Part shown: one piece after another, positions 8,168 through 15,463 of the stretch
Position numbering within the stretch: the first letter of the stretch is position 1
Layout of the letters: every line of letters begins with the position of its first letter
From: an uncultured Clostridia bacterium
GTDB taxonomy: Bacteria > Bacillota > Clostridia > Christensenellales > Borkfalkiaceae
DNA: 32,131 bases
Reading direction: 5' to 3'
NCBI GenBank assembly: GCA_934796775.1
Contig: CAKVPH010000021.1
Span: 1 to 32,131, forward strand
The notes under the pieces: generated by a model
Database searches by the model: none
Told to the model about the DNA's origin: nothing
What the model saw: only the letters and a program-made list of their open reading frames with translations
Translations under genes and position numbers: made by a program

Positions 8168-8264
8168 ATCGTCTTCCTCCGTCAAACTTCTCTTTCGCTG
8201 CGGCATGCATAGTTACGCCAAAAAATGGCTAAAAATTATACTCTCGCATAATATCTTTATTTTT

Positions 8265-8293
8265 ATTATATACTATATTTTACAAAAAATCAA
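8265..8293 (-). promoter_or_regulatory. Sigma-A promoter of the pilus operon
   Basis: On the minus strand: TTGATT (8288-8293), 17-nt spacer, TATAAT (8265-8270). It lies ~100 bp upstream of the pilM-like start and is the best promoter between pilM and the divergent lipoprotein. A second TATAAT at 8236-8241 lacks a good -35. Confidence 0.75.
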
Positions 8294-8438
8294 TTACCTT
8301 GTTTTAATTTCGTAATATTTTTTTTCGTGCGTTTATAATAAAAGCCATTTTTATTTTAATTAAAGTCTTACCTGCTTAAATGTAAACACCTATTCAACAA
8401 TTGTTTAATATTTTTTTGTGAAATTTTTCGTTTTGGGG

Positions 8439-8467
8439 TTGATTTTTTGGAATTTATAATGTATAAT
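8439..8467 (+). promoter_or_regulatory. Sigma-A promoter of the lipoprotein gene
   Basis: TTGATT (8439-8444), 17-nt spacer, TATAAT (8462-8467), about 30 bp before the ATG, giving a very short leader with GGAGG. Confidence 0.8.
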
Positions 8468-8496
8468 AACGGTACAAAAACAGGAGGTAAAAAAAC

Positions 8497-8946
8497 ATGA
8501 AAAAATTTCTCAGATTGACGGCTCTCTTATTAGTGACTGTCTGCGCTTTAGGTTTGGTGGCTTGCTCCAAGTACAATGCGCTTAAAGGTGCTTTTGAAAA
8601 AGAAGGCTATACCGAAAGCCAAACGGTAGAAAGCTGGAAAGACACTATCAATGCAGAAATTAACAACGGCGAAAAGAAAGATATGGTTACTAATATCCAC
8701 GTTCTTTCAAAAGCCACTTCTGTCGTTATAATCCTTGAATTCAAGGCTACCGACGACATGATAGATTTCTACAAAGAAAGCAATACAGCTCAGGGCTTCG
8801 TTAAAGACGTTTCTGAAAACCAGACGGCTAAGGAATTTTACAATGCACTTGTTGACGCAGGTTACGCTTGCGGAAATTGTCTTGTTATTCCTACAAATCT
8901 TTTAAAGATCAACGAAGTTACCAACATCGTAAAGAGCGTTAAGTAA
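8497..8946 (+). CDS. Small secreted lipoprotein of unknown function
   Basis: 149 residues. A type II signal peptide with charged MKKFLR, hydrophobic core and lipobox LVAC (20-23) predicts lipid attachment at Cys23 and display on the outer face of the membrane. The mature part is ~126 residues, with two further cysteines in AGYACGNC. No family was recognised. ATG start with AGGAGG 9 nt upstream. Monocistronic: its own promoter (8439-8467) and terminator (8964-8999). It diverges from the pilus operon, but no link in function is shown. Confidence 0.85.
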   Translation: MKKFLRLTALLLVTVCALGLVACSKYNALKGAFEKEGYTESQTVESWKDTINAEINNGEKKDMVTNIHVLSKATSVVIILEFKATDDMIDFYKESNTAQGFVKDVSENQTAKEFYNALVDAGYACGNCLVIPTNLLKINEVTNIVKSVK

Positions 8947-8963
8947 TTTAAGTTAAAAACACG

Positions 8964-8999
8964 CAATGCGAAACCTTTCTGGTTTCGCATTGTTTTTTT
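8964..8999 (+). terminator. Intrinsic terminator after the lipoprotein gene
   Basis: A perfect 12-bp stem (8964-8975 with 8981-8992), 5-nt loop, then seven Ts, 17 bp after the stop codon. Confidence 0.93.
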
Positions 9000-9133
9000 A
9001 TTTTATATAATTATGAAAAAATTTTTATATTCCGCACAAATTATTATTCGGGATAAAAAATTGTTTTCACTTTTTCGTCATAGGAATATCACAAAAAATA
9101 ATGAAGCAATCGGGTTTAGAATAAATAAAAAAC

Positions 9134-9162
9134 TTTACAAAAACTAAAGAATATGATAAAAT
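9134..9162 (+). promoter_or_regulatory. Likely promoter of the GNAT gene
   Basis: TTTACA (9134-9139), 17-nt spacer, TAAAAT (9157-9162), 60 bp before the chosen start codon. Weaker than the other promoters here. Confidence 0.55.
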
Positions 9163-9221
9163 GGTTTAGAATAAGTTAATATGTTGCGTTTTACGTGCGC
9201 GACGCAATTTTAAGGAAAACT

Positions 9222-10349
9222 ATGATAAAAATCGTTCAGGCGACAACGAAAACAGAACAGAAGAACTTTCTTGATTTTCCGTATTCGCTATATAAAGGCA
9301 ATCCTTGCTATACGCCGCCGCTTTACAGCGACGAAAAATTGCTTTTCAGCAAGAAAAACGTCTATTTTGATACTTGCGAAAGCGTATTTTTTAACGCATA
9401 CGACAACAGCGGCAAACAGCTTGGCAGAATTCAAGGCATAATACAGCATGCCTCAAACAAAAAAACAGGAGAAAAAAGAGTTCGTTTTTCACGTTTTGAT
9501 TGCGTAAACGACGTTGAAGCCGCCTCGGCGCTATTTTCCGCAGTGGAAAACTGGGCTAAGCAAAAGGGTTGCAATATCGTGTGCGGACCGCTCGGATTTT
9601 CGGATTTGGAACGCGAAGGCTTGCTTATAGATGGGTTTGACGAAACCAACACCTTTGAAGAGCAATATAATTTTGAATACTATTCAGAACTTATCGAAGC
9701 GCAAGGCTACCAAAAAGAAGTTGACTGGATAGAATACCGTATTTTTAAGCCCGAACATAAAAACGAAAAAGTAAACCGCATAAAAAAACTTGTTTTTAAC
9801 CGCTACGGTCTGCATATGGCTACGGCTAAAAACGCAAAAGAGTTCATAAATAAGTATAAAGACGGAATCTTCCACGTTCTGGACGAAGGTTACAAGCACA
9901 TTTACGGCACCGTTCCTTTTACCGACAGAATGAAACAGCAGCTTATATCTCAATTTAATCTGATAATCAAGCTGGATTACGTCGGCGCGGTTTTAGATAA
10001 AAACGATAACGTTGTGGCGTTCGGCTTATGCTTCCCGGCAATAGGCGACGCGTTAAAAGGCGGAAACGGAAAACTTTATCCGTCCACTTTAATTAAACTG
10101 TTAAAAATCGCCAACAAGCCGAGGAGACTCGACTTAGGGCTTATCGCAGTTCTTCCCGAATACAGAAATCTCGGAGTAAACTCAATCGTAATCGGCGGAC
10201 TTATCGACCTTATGATTGAAAAAGACATAGAATACTGCGAAACGAACTTAATGCTTGAAAACAACTACCCCATTCAGGCGCAATGGAAATATTTCGAGCA
10301 TAAACAGCATAAACGCCGCCGTGCCTATATAAAAACCTTAGAAAATTAG
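9222..10349 (+). CDS. GNAT-fold protein of the YghO-like family
   Basis: 375 residues. The N-terminus follows the YghO-type pattern: FLDFPYSLYKGNPCYTPPL (near residues 17-35), GRIQGII, a WAKQKGC-type helix, CGPLGFSDLEREGLLIDGFD and a Tyr-rich YNFEYYSELIEAQGY segment. The C-terminal half has an acetyl-CoA-fold-like stretch LGLIAVLPEYRNLGVNSIVI. The family's substrate is not established, so no reaction is given. Start chosen at ATG 9222 with AAGGA upstream rather than an in-frame GTG at 9195 that lacks one. Monocistronic; its terminator is the left 79-bp direct repeat that starts just after the stop. Confidence 0.8.
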   Translation: MIKIVQATTKTEQKNFLDFPYSLYKGNPCYTPPLYSDEKLLFSKKNVYFDTCESVFFNAYDNSGKQLGRIQGIIQHASNKKTGEKRVRFSRFDCVNDVEAASALFSAVENWAKQKGCNIVCGPLGFSDLEREGLLIDGFDETNTFEEQYNFEYYSELIEAQGYQKEVDWIEYRIFKPEHKNEKVNRIKKLVFNRYGLHMATAKNAKEFINKYKDGIFHVLDEGYKHIYGTVPFTDRMKQQLISQFNLIIKLDYVGAVLDKNDNVVAFGLCFPAIGDALKGGNGKLYPSTLIKLLKIANKPRRLDLGLIAVLPEYRNLGVNSIVIGGLIDLMIEKDIEYCETNLMLENNYPIQAQWKYFEHKQHKRRRAYIKTLEN

Positions 10350-10351
10350 GC

Positions 10352-10430
10352 TATAGGTCGATTATCGGCACTTTCAAACAAAATAAAATTTCGGGCAGAC
10401 GCAAAAACTCATTGCGCCTGCCCGTTTTTT
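10352..10430 (+). repeat. Left 79-bp direct repeat of the prepilin cassette
   Basis: Matches 12934-13012 at 78 of 79 positions, in the same orientation; the one difference is T at 10364 against G at 12946. It begins 2 bp after the GNAT stop and includes that gene's terminator. The pair frames a 2,582-bp unit that carries inverted-site element B and the GLUG-type prepilin. Confidence 0.95.
10392..10430 (+). terminator. Intrinsic terminator after the GNAT gene
   Basis: Stem CGGGCAG/CTGCCCG (10392-10398 with 10418-10424) extended by CGC/GCG across a one-base bulge pair, then six Ts. Confidence 0.85.
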
Positions 10431-10672
10431 ATGTTATTATCAAAAAAAAAGTAAAGATGTTCTGATTTGTCCTCATTTTTACCTTTTTAAAGCATACTAC
10501 CTATTTAACTATTGTAAAAAAGAAATAACTTTTTAACTCAAAGATTCGTTATTTTTGTAAAAATTACAAACATTAAGTTTGTTTTTTATTTTTTTCTTAT
10601 TTTCATTTCTTTATAAAAGCCTGTTTTTATCTGTATTTTTTCAAATACTTATACTTTAATTTTTTGTAATTA
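10431..10672. other. AT-rich spacer, nothing recognised
   Basis: About 240 bp of very AT-rich DNA with many T runs and no credible reading frame, RNA gene or strong promoter. It lies where the element-B promoter points in the sequenced orientation. Confidence 0.5.
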
Positions 10673-10693
10673 CGCAGAATAAATTATTCTGCG
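10673..10693 (+). repeat. Recombination-like site B-left
   Basis: Half-sites CGCAGAATA and TATTCTGCG, both perfect, around centre AAT. Because the arms are fully symmetric, only the centre gives the site a direction. Confidence 0.75.
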
Positions 10694-10710
10694 AAACGTT
10701 TTCTTCTTTT

Positions 10711-10739
10711 AGTATATTATTTTAAAATTGATTTGTCAA
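10711..10739 (-). promoter_or_regulatory. Sigma-A promoter inside element B
   Basis: On the minus strand: TTGACA (10734-10739), 17-nt spacer, TATACT (10711-10716). Transcription would start near 10704 and run left through the B-left site into the non-coding spacer and antisense to the GNAT gene. Confidence 0.8.
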
Positions 10740-10808
10740 CTATTTTTTTAAGTTTTACGCATCATATGTTTTTTTGTTATTTTTAAAATTTTTATTTAAC
10801 GTTTTTTT

Positions 10809-10829
10809 CGCAGAATAATTTATTCTGCG
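10809..10829 (-). repeat. Recombination-like site B-right
   Basis: Half-sites CGCAGAATA and TATTCTGCG around centre ATT, the reverse complement of the B-left centre. It lies 68 bp before the prepilin start codon. Confidence 0.75.
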
Positions 10830-10897
10830 AAAACCGTATATAACAAGGGTTTTTCCCCTGTGTTGTATATAAAAATAAAAAGGAGAAATCAACAAAC

Positions 10898-12715
10898 ATG
10901 CAAATTAAATCTTTAAAAAAGAAAGGTTTCACCCTGGTTGAACTCGTGATAGTAGTTGCCGTTATTGCTGTACTTTCGGCAATACTTATTCCTACTATCG
11001 GTTGCTTTGTTGAAGAAGCAAAAGAAACCAACGACATGGCAACAGTAAGACTTCTTAATGCTGCCTTAGTAGAGTACGGAGCGGAATATGCCGCGCCTAA
11101 GAACATGACTGAAGCTTTAGAAGCGATGGACAGAAAAGGCTATCAAATCGAAAAACTCACGCCGAGAAGTTCAGGCGAAATTCTTTGGGATAGTTTAAAC
11201 AATCGTTTCTTACTAAGAAACAAAGAAGGCAAAGACGTTTACCGTGATAATACGGGCAAAGCAACTACAGATGCAGATCTTTGGAAAGTTGTTGAAACCG
11301 AAGATAAAAACGGTAATTTAATAAGTGATCTTCAATCCGTTTTAGATAAAGATAATTATAATCATTATTTAAAAGGCGAAAAAGTAAATGTAGCTTTAGA
11401 AGTAAAAACAGGTATAGATGTTGGAAATAATAAACTTATTCCACAAATAACTTACAGTGACAACGCAGCGTCAAAAACTATTATTCGCACAAATTCAGCA
11501 GTAACTAATCTTACTATAAATGCCCCGCAAGCTGTAGTTTATCACTATGAACTTGCAGGAACGGTTACAATTGAGGCTGTTGCATCTTCTTCTTATCACG
11601 AATTTGGTTCAACAAGTATTATTGCTCTTAAAAGAGGGCGCGTTGTAGTTGAAAGCGGCGCTTTTGTATCAGTGTTAGATCCCACGGTTGCTGCAACCGA
11701 AAACGATATAGCATGCGTAAACAACGGCATAATTTATACTGTAAAACATGAAGAAGGAAAAACATCTATTACTCCTACCGGAAACGGACAGACTAATGTT
11801 TCTGCAAATTCTGTTATAAATATAGGAAATGCAGAAACCCTTATTAACCTTGCAAGCGCAAGTAATAGTGGTGCGTCGTTAGAAGGTATGACTTTAAAAC
11901 TTACCGCAGATATCGATTTAAGCGAAAAAATTTGGGTTCCTTTTGGTTTAAGTGAAGCAAATGCTTTTAACGGATGTACTTTATTCGACGGACAAAATCA
12001 TACAATAAAAGGTTTAAAAACTGACGGAACTACATCTATAACAACTTATCAATCAGCAGGCGGAACCACAATCGCTCCTTCCGGTTTAATCGGATATCTT
12101 AAAGGTGATATTGAATTTAAAAACCTTACTGTCGATGTTAATATCAGCAATACCGAAAACGGCGGGATAGGTGCTTACATAGGTGCAATAACAAACAACG
12201 CAAACGTTAAATTTGAAAACTGTAACGCAAAAGGTTCGATTACCGGAACGGATAAACTTGGCGGTTTTATAGGAAGCACCTATAAATCTGAAGGTACTAA
12301 TCGAGTAAACAATATTACAATGTTAAATTGCACAAACTACGTTAATGTTACTTCTGTAGGAAATGTTAAATCATCTCGTATAGGCGGTTTTATCGGCACG
12401 TTTAACTGCGGAAAAGGTATTTTCACCGATTGTAAAAATGAAGGTTTCATAAAAAATGAAGCAACCATTTCCGGAGATTCCAGAGACTGCGTAGCCGGCG
12501 GTTTTGCAGGTAAAATGAATGTCGATATAGATCTTACTGTAACCGATTTTGTAAATAACGGTACCATATCATGCACTGCTTATTCTTCAAATGTTCATGA
12601 ATGGATTGCCGGCGGAAATAACTTGCCTGCAAACGGTACAGTGAATGCAACGTTCAACGGCAAGCACATGAAAGCAGATACAAGTAATAGCTGTTTAATT
12701 GAATATATAGACTAA
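10898..12715 (+). CDS. Giant prepilin-adhesin with GLUG-like beta-solenoid tip
   Basis: 605 residues. Leader MQIKSLKKKG, then FTLVELVIVVAVIAVLSAIL with Glu5, a textbook type IV prepilin N-terminus. Residues ~45-135 form a pilin-like module with ILWDSLNNRFLL and DADLWKVV; 135-290 continue the similarity to the prepilin at 29415-31715. From ~310 there are GLUG-type repeats: LTADIDLSEKIWVPFG, FDGQNHTIKGL, then GLIGY, GGFIG, GGFIG, GGFAG each after an N-C/D-C motif, which predicts a beta-solenoid. Pilins are usually 130-200 residues, so this is probably a surface adhesin carried on the fibre. ATG with AGGAGA 11 nt upstream. No promoter faces it as sequenced; see element B. The 3' part is richer in A/T than the 5' part. 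Confidence 0.85.
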   Translation: MQIKSLKKKGFTLVELVIVVAVIAVLSAILIPTIGCFVEEAKETNDMATVRLLNAALVEYGAEYAAPKNMTEALEAMDRKGYQIEKLTPRSSGEILWDSLNNRFLLRNKEGKDVYRDNTGKATTDADLWKVVETEDKNGNLISDLQSVLDKDNYNHYLKGEKVNVALEVKTGIDVGNNKLIPQITYSDNAASKTIIRTNSAVTNLTINAPQAVVYHYELAGTVTIEAVASSSYHEFGSTSIIALKRGRVVVESGAFVSVLDPTVAATENDIACVNNGIIYTVKHEEGKTSITPTGNGQTNVSANSVINIGNAETLINLASASNSGASLEGMTLKLTADIDLSEKIWVPFGLSEANAFNGCTLFDGQNHTIKGLKTDGTTSITTYQSAGGTTIAPSGLIGYLKGDIEFKNLTVDVNISNTENGGIGAYIGAITNNANVKFENCNAKGSITGTDKLGGFIGSTYKSEGTNRVNNITMLNCTNYVNVTSVGNVKSSRIGGFIGTFNCGKGIFTDCKNEGFIKNEATISGDSRDCVAGGFAGKMNVDIDLTVTDFVNNGTISCTAYSSNVHEWIAGGNNLPANGTVNATFNGKHMKADTSNSCLIEYID

Positions 12716-12770
12716 CTTTAATTGTAATAAGCATATTGTTTAAATAAAATAGAAAGTCTAAAATAAGTAG

Positions 12771-12801
12771 GAAGTACGCTAAAAAAAGCGTACTTCTTTT
12801 T
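12771..12801 (+). terminator. Intrinsic terminator after the GLUG prepilin
   Basis: A perfect 10-bp stem GAAGTACGCT/AGCGTACTTC (12771-12780, 12787-12796), 6-nt A loop, then a short T run; 55 bp after the stop codon. Confidence 0.85.
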
Positions 12802-12933
12802 ATGTTTTTTAAAGCAACTTTAATTATGATAGTTTGCAGTGAGTTTTTAAATTTGAATATAATATATAAAGATCTACGGTAAAAAAACGGTCATTAAGAT
12901 TTTTATAAAAAAATTATAAGTGATATACTGGCG
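12802..12933. other. AT-rich spacer, nothing recognised
   Basis: AT-rich DNA between the prepilin terminator and the right direct repeat; no gene or strong promoter seen. Confidence 0.5.
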
Positions 12934-13012
12934 TATAGGTCGATTAGCGGCACTTTCAAACAAAATAAAATTTCGGGCAGACGCAAAAACTCATTGCGCC
13001 TGCCCGTTTTTT
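12934..13012 (+). repeat. Right 79-bp direct repeat of the prepilin cassette
   Basis: Second copy of 10352-10430, one mismatch. It carries a second copy of the GNAT-type terminator although no gene ends here: the prepilin already has its own terminator 130 bp before. This suggests the copy was left by a duplication or insertion event. Confidence 0.95.
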
Positions 13013-13013
13013 T
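12974..13013 (+). terminator. Duplicate terminator inside the right direct repeat
   Basis: Stem 12974-12980 with 13000-13006 (CGGGCAG/CTGCCCG) and seven Ts, identical to the one at 10392-10430. Confidence 0.75.
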
Positions 13014-13126
13014 ATCAAATTTATACTCTCTTTTTTTTACTTATAAATCAAAAAAAGCAGAGCGATTTTTTTAATATTCGAACATTTATTCTTGCGCCCG
13101 CATTTATAGAATCTGTTTCTGAATCC

Positions 13127-13167
13127 AAAAAAGCTGCAACCCTGAATAAACAGGGTTGCAGCTTTTT
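13127..13167. terminator. Bidirectional terminator at the end of the ribosomal cluster
   Basis: A perfect 12-bp stem GCTGCAACCCTG/CAGGGTTGCAGC (13133-13144, 13151-13162) with a 6-nt loop, six As on the left (Ts for the minus strand) and five Ts on the right. It ends rplQ 34 bp downstream and shields it from the convergent prepilin. Confidence 0.92.
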
Positions 13168-13200
13168 ATGCTTTTCGTATAAAACCTTAATTACAGCGAA

Positions 13201-13713
13201 TTAGTCTTCTACGAGTTCTATAACCGCCATTTCAGCGTCATCGCCGCGACGATTTGCTAAACGGTATATTCTCGTATATCCGCCGCCTTGACCGAGTCTT
13301 TCGGCTCTGTCGGCGTATTTGGGAGCTATTACGTTAAATATCTTCTCTACGAGAGGATGTTTAATTCCTTTAACTCTCTTTTTGTATTCGCTCATCTTTT
13401 CGGTCGGCTGTTTTGCGTCGGTAATGTCGTGCGTTAAAGTCATAATCTTTCTTCTTGCAGAAAGCTTCTTCGCGCCGTCTTTAAAAACCTTCTTCTTGGT
13501 TTCTTTACCCTTCGCGTCTTTAACGGTAACTTCTTCGGACATAGTGTCGGTATAGCTGTTGACCGCCAAAGTAATAATTTTTTCAACATAAGGCTGAAGC
13601 TCTTTTGCTCTTGCCAAAGTTGTTTCTATCTTGCCGTACCATAAAAGGTCAGATGAGAGATTTCTTAAAATTGTTTTTCTCTGTGTCGTAGTAACACCTA
13701 ATTTTCCCGGCAT
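13201..13713 (-). CDS. rplQ: 50S ribosomal protein L17, long form
   Basis: Large-subunit protein near the peptide exit tunnel. 170 residues against ~115-130 in most bacteria: the core blocks KTILRNLSSDLLWYGKIETT, AKELQPYVEKIITLA, IFNVIAPKYADR and GGYTRIYRL are intact, while about 50 residues rich in Lys, Glu and Thr are inserted between ~52 and ~115. Comparable insertions occur in L17 of many Clostridia. The N-terminus MPGKLGVTTTQRK departs from the usual RKLGR...HR. Start is 4 bp after rpoA, with AGGAGG inside the rpoA end. Last gene of the cluster. Confidence 0.95.
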   Translation of the reverse strand: MPGKLGVTTTQRKTILRNLSSDLLWYGKIETTLARAKELQPYVEKIITLAVNSYTDTMSEEVTVKDAKGKETKKKVFKDGAKKLSARRKIMTLTHDITDAKQPTEKMSEYKKRVKGIKHPLVEKIFNVIAPKYADRAERLGQGGGYTRIYRLANRRGDDAEMAVIELVED

Positions 13714-13717
13714 TTTA

Positions 13718-14680
13718 TTAGTCCTCCTGTTCCTTTAAATGCAGACCGTAACTTTCCAGCTTTTGTATAACTTCGTCAAGCGATTTCTTCCCGAGATTTC
13801 TGACTTTAAGCATATCGTCTTCGGTCTTTTTCGTTAAATCTTCAACCGTATGAATATTCGCGCGCTTTAAGCAGTTGTACGAACGTACAGAAAGCTCCAT
13901 TTCTTCGATACTCTTTTCAAGTATTCTGGGCATCTGATCTATTTCGGGCGCAACGAGTATTCCGCCAAGTCCGCTTATTCTGTCGGACAAGGTGGAGAAT
14001 ATATGCATATGCTCTTCAACGATTTTCGCAGCTAAGCTGATAATTTCTTTTCCCGAAAATGCGCCGTTCGTCCAGACCTGAAGAGTGAGCTTGTCGTAAT
14101 CGGCACTCTGTTCGCCTTTACGCGTGCTTTCTACGTTGTAATTGACCTTTTTTACGGGCGTATAAATGGAGTCGATTGCAATATAGTCGATTTCGTCTTT
14201 CTTATTGTAATTCGCGCCTTTATAGCCTCTGCCTCTGCCGACGGTTATCTCCATATCGAGTACGCCGCCCTCGTCCAAAGTGCAGATGTAAGCGTCTTTA
14301 TTAAGCACTTCGACTTCGGAATCTTGTTCGATATCGCGTGCTAAAACCTGACAAGGTCCTTCTTTATAAAGCTTTACGATCTTTTTGAAATTGTCGTCGG
14401 TTGTCGTCGTTTTAAAAGCGACGGTTTTTAAATTGAGTACGATTTCGGTTACGTCCTCGCGTACGCCGGGGATGCTCGAAAATTCGTGTCTCACGTTGAG
14501 ATTGGGAGCAAACTTAATGCCCTGAGCGGCAGCTCCCGGAAGCGCAGACAGCAACGTTCTTCTCAAACAGTTGCCGAGTGTAAGCCCGAAACTTTTTTCC
14601 AAAGGCGAAACAACTACTTTACAGTAACTTTTGTCCTCGCTTTCTTCAACGTCGATTTTGGGCATATCTATTTCCATCAT
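13718..14680 (-). CDS. rpoA: RNA polymerase alpha subunit
   Basis: Scaffold for RNA polymerase assembly and, through its C-terminal domain, contact with promoter UP elements and activators. 320 residues: N-terminal dimerisation domain with PLEKSFGLTLGNCLRRTLLS (about 25-44) and GRGRGY, then a linker and the C-terminal domain with ELSVRSYNCLKRANI and VRNLGKKSLDEV. Start set at the ATG at 14680 because AGGAGG lies 9 nt upstream; a longer frame from 14734 has no such site. Preceded by a 141-bp gap with a hairpin (14768-14807). Confidence 0.96.
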   Translation of the reverse strand: MMEIDMPKIDVEESEDKSYCKVVVSPLEKSFGLTLGNCLRRTLLSALPGAAAQGIKFAPNLNVRHEFSSIPGVREDVTEIVLNLKTVAFKTTTTDDNFKKIVKLYKEGPCQVLARDIEQDSEVEVLNKDAYICTLDEGGVLDMEITVGRGRGYKGANYNKKDEIDYIAIDSIYTPVKKVNYNVESTRKGEQSADYDKLTLQVWTNGAFSGKEIISLAAKIVEEHMHIFSTLSDRISGLGGILVAPEIDQMPRILEKSIEEMELSVRSYNCLKRANIHTVEDLTKKTEDDMLKVRNLGKKSLDEVIQKLESYGLHLKEQED

Positions 14681-14767
14681 AACTTTGTTCCTCCTGATAT
14701 TTACTCGCTCTTTTTCAAGCGGGCGGCCGCACAATCCATTCGATACGGCTTTTTGCTATCTTCCGTA

Positions 14768-14807
14768 TTTTCTTTGCAAGAAACATTGTATAGGCTTGCA
14801 AAGAAAA
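14768..14807 (-). promoter_or_regulatory. Hairpin between rpsD and rpoA
   Basis: A perfect 13-bp inverted repeat (14768-14780 and 14795-14807, arm TTTTCTTTGCAAG) with a 14-nt loop, in the longest gap within the alpha part of the cluster. A weaker ATACGG...CCGTAT pair follows towards rpoA. No T run follows, so it is not a standard terminator. An RNA-processing or regulatory site (S4 and alpha-operon control are known in other bacteria) is a guess. Confidence 0.5.
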
Positions 14808-14821
14808 CTCGGCTTTATCTG

Positions 14822-15448
14822 TTACTTGGAGTACAACTCGACGATCATGTGTTCCGCGATCTGAGAATCGATATCCTCTCTCGTCGGCAATGCAATAACT
14901 TTACCGGTGAGGTTTTCGAGATCGAAGTCAACCCACTTGGGCATGCTATTGTTCTTTCCCGCTTCTTTTAAAGCAGTGAAATATTTATTAGACTTTTTAT
15001 TGTCTTTAACAGCGATTACGTCGCCTTCTTTAACTTCGTAAGAAGCTATATCTACAGCTTTGCCGTTTACGGTGAAATGAGCGTGTGTTACGAGCTGACG
15101 AGCCTGTGAACGCGATCCTGCAATACCCATTCTGTAAACAACGTTATCTAAACGTCTTTCCAAAAGAGAAAGCATGTTTTCACCGGTTATACCCTTCATA
15201 CGATCGGCTCTTTCATAATAATGTCTGAACTGATTTTCGAGTACGCCGTAAATTCTCTTAGTTTTCTGTTTTTCACGAAGCTGAAGTCCGTATTCGGAAA
15301 CTTTTCTTCTGCTGTTTGCGTGCGGGCCGGGGGCAACCGGTCTTCTTTCAAACGGGCAAGTGCCTTTATAGCATCTGTCACCTTTAAGGAAAAGCTTTGC
15401 GCCTTCACGTCTGCAAAGACGGCATTTAGCACCAGTATATTTAGCCAT
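14822..15448 (-). CDS. rpsD: 30S ribosomal protein S4, zinc-type
   Basis: Primary 16S-binding assembly protein and, in several bacteria, a translational repressor of its own operon. 208 residues. The N-terminal zinc cluster is intact (CRLC at 9-12, then C and C in DRCYKGTC), so this is the zinc-containing form. The S4 RNA-binding domain is at about 98-160 (RLDNVVYRMGIAGSRSQARQLV). ATG with GGAGG about 9 nt upstream; 15 bp after rpsK. Confidence 0.97.
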   Translation of the reverse strand: MAKYTGAKCRLCRREGAKLFLKGDRCYKGTCPFERRPVAPGPHANSRRKVSEYGLQLREKQKTKRIYGVLENQFRHYYERADRMKGITGENMLSLLERRLDNVVYRMGIAGSRSQARQLVTHAHFTVNGKAVDIASYEVKEGDVIAVKDNKKSNKYFTALKEAGKNNSMPKWVDFDLENLTGKVIALPTREDIDSQIAEHMIVELYSK

Positions 15449-15463
15449 TTTCGATAACCTCCA

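Larger units (their letters stand above)
10673..10829. promoter_or_regulatory. Candidate invertible promoter element B, sequenced OFF
   Basis: Two perfect 21-bp palindromes (10673-10693, 10809-10829) are exact reverse complements of each other; with flanks the inverted repeat is 24 bp (10673-10696, 10806-10829). They enclose a sigma-A promoter on the minus strand (10711-10739), facing away from the giant prepilin that starts at 10898. Inversion would place the promoter ~20 bp from the right site and ~100 bp from the ATG. Spacing and composition match element A at 399-560. The recombinase is not in the window. Alternative: two operators for a dimeric repressor. Confidence 0.68.

Noticed and set aside
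10830..10875. Imperfect TATATAACAAGGG...CCCC...TTGTATATA dyad before the first prepilin, considered as a terminator or attenuator
   Set aside because: The stem has mismatches and no T run follows; it may be a weak leader structure but could not be supported as a terminator.
12920..13204. Open frame of 94 codons on the plus strand
   Set aside because: It runs through the direct repeat and two terminators, has no ribosome-binding site and no protein-like composition.
14486..14971. Long plus-strand open frames opposite the ribosomal cluster (also near 16.4, 20.5, 24.1, 25.9 and 28.2 kb)
   Set aside because: They are antisense shadows of strongly recognised ribosomal genes, without ribosome-binding sites or family resemblance.
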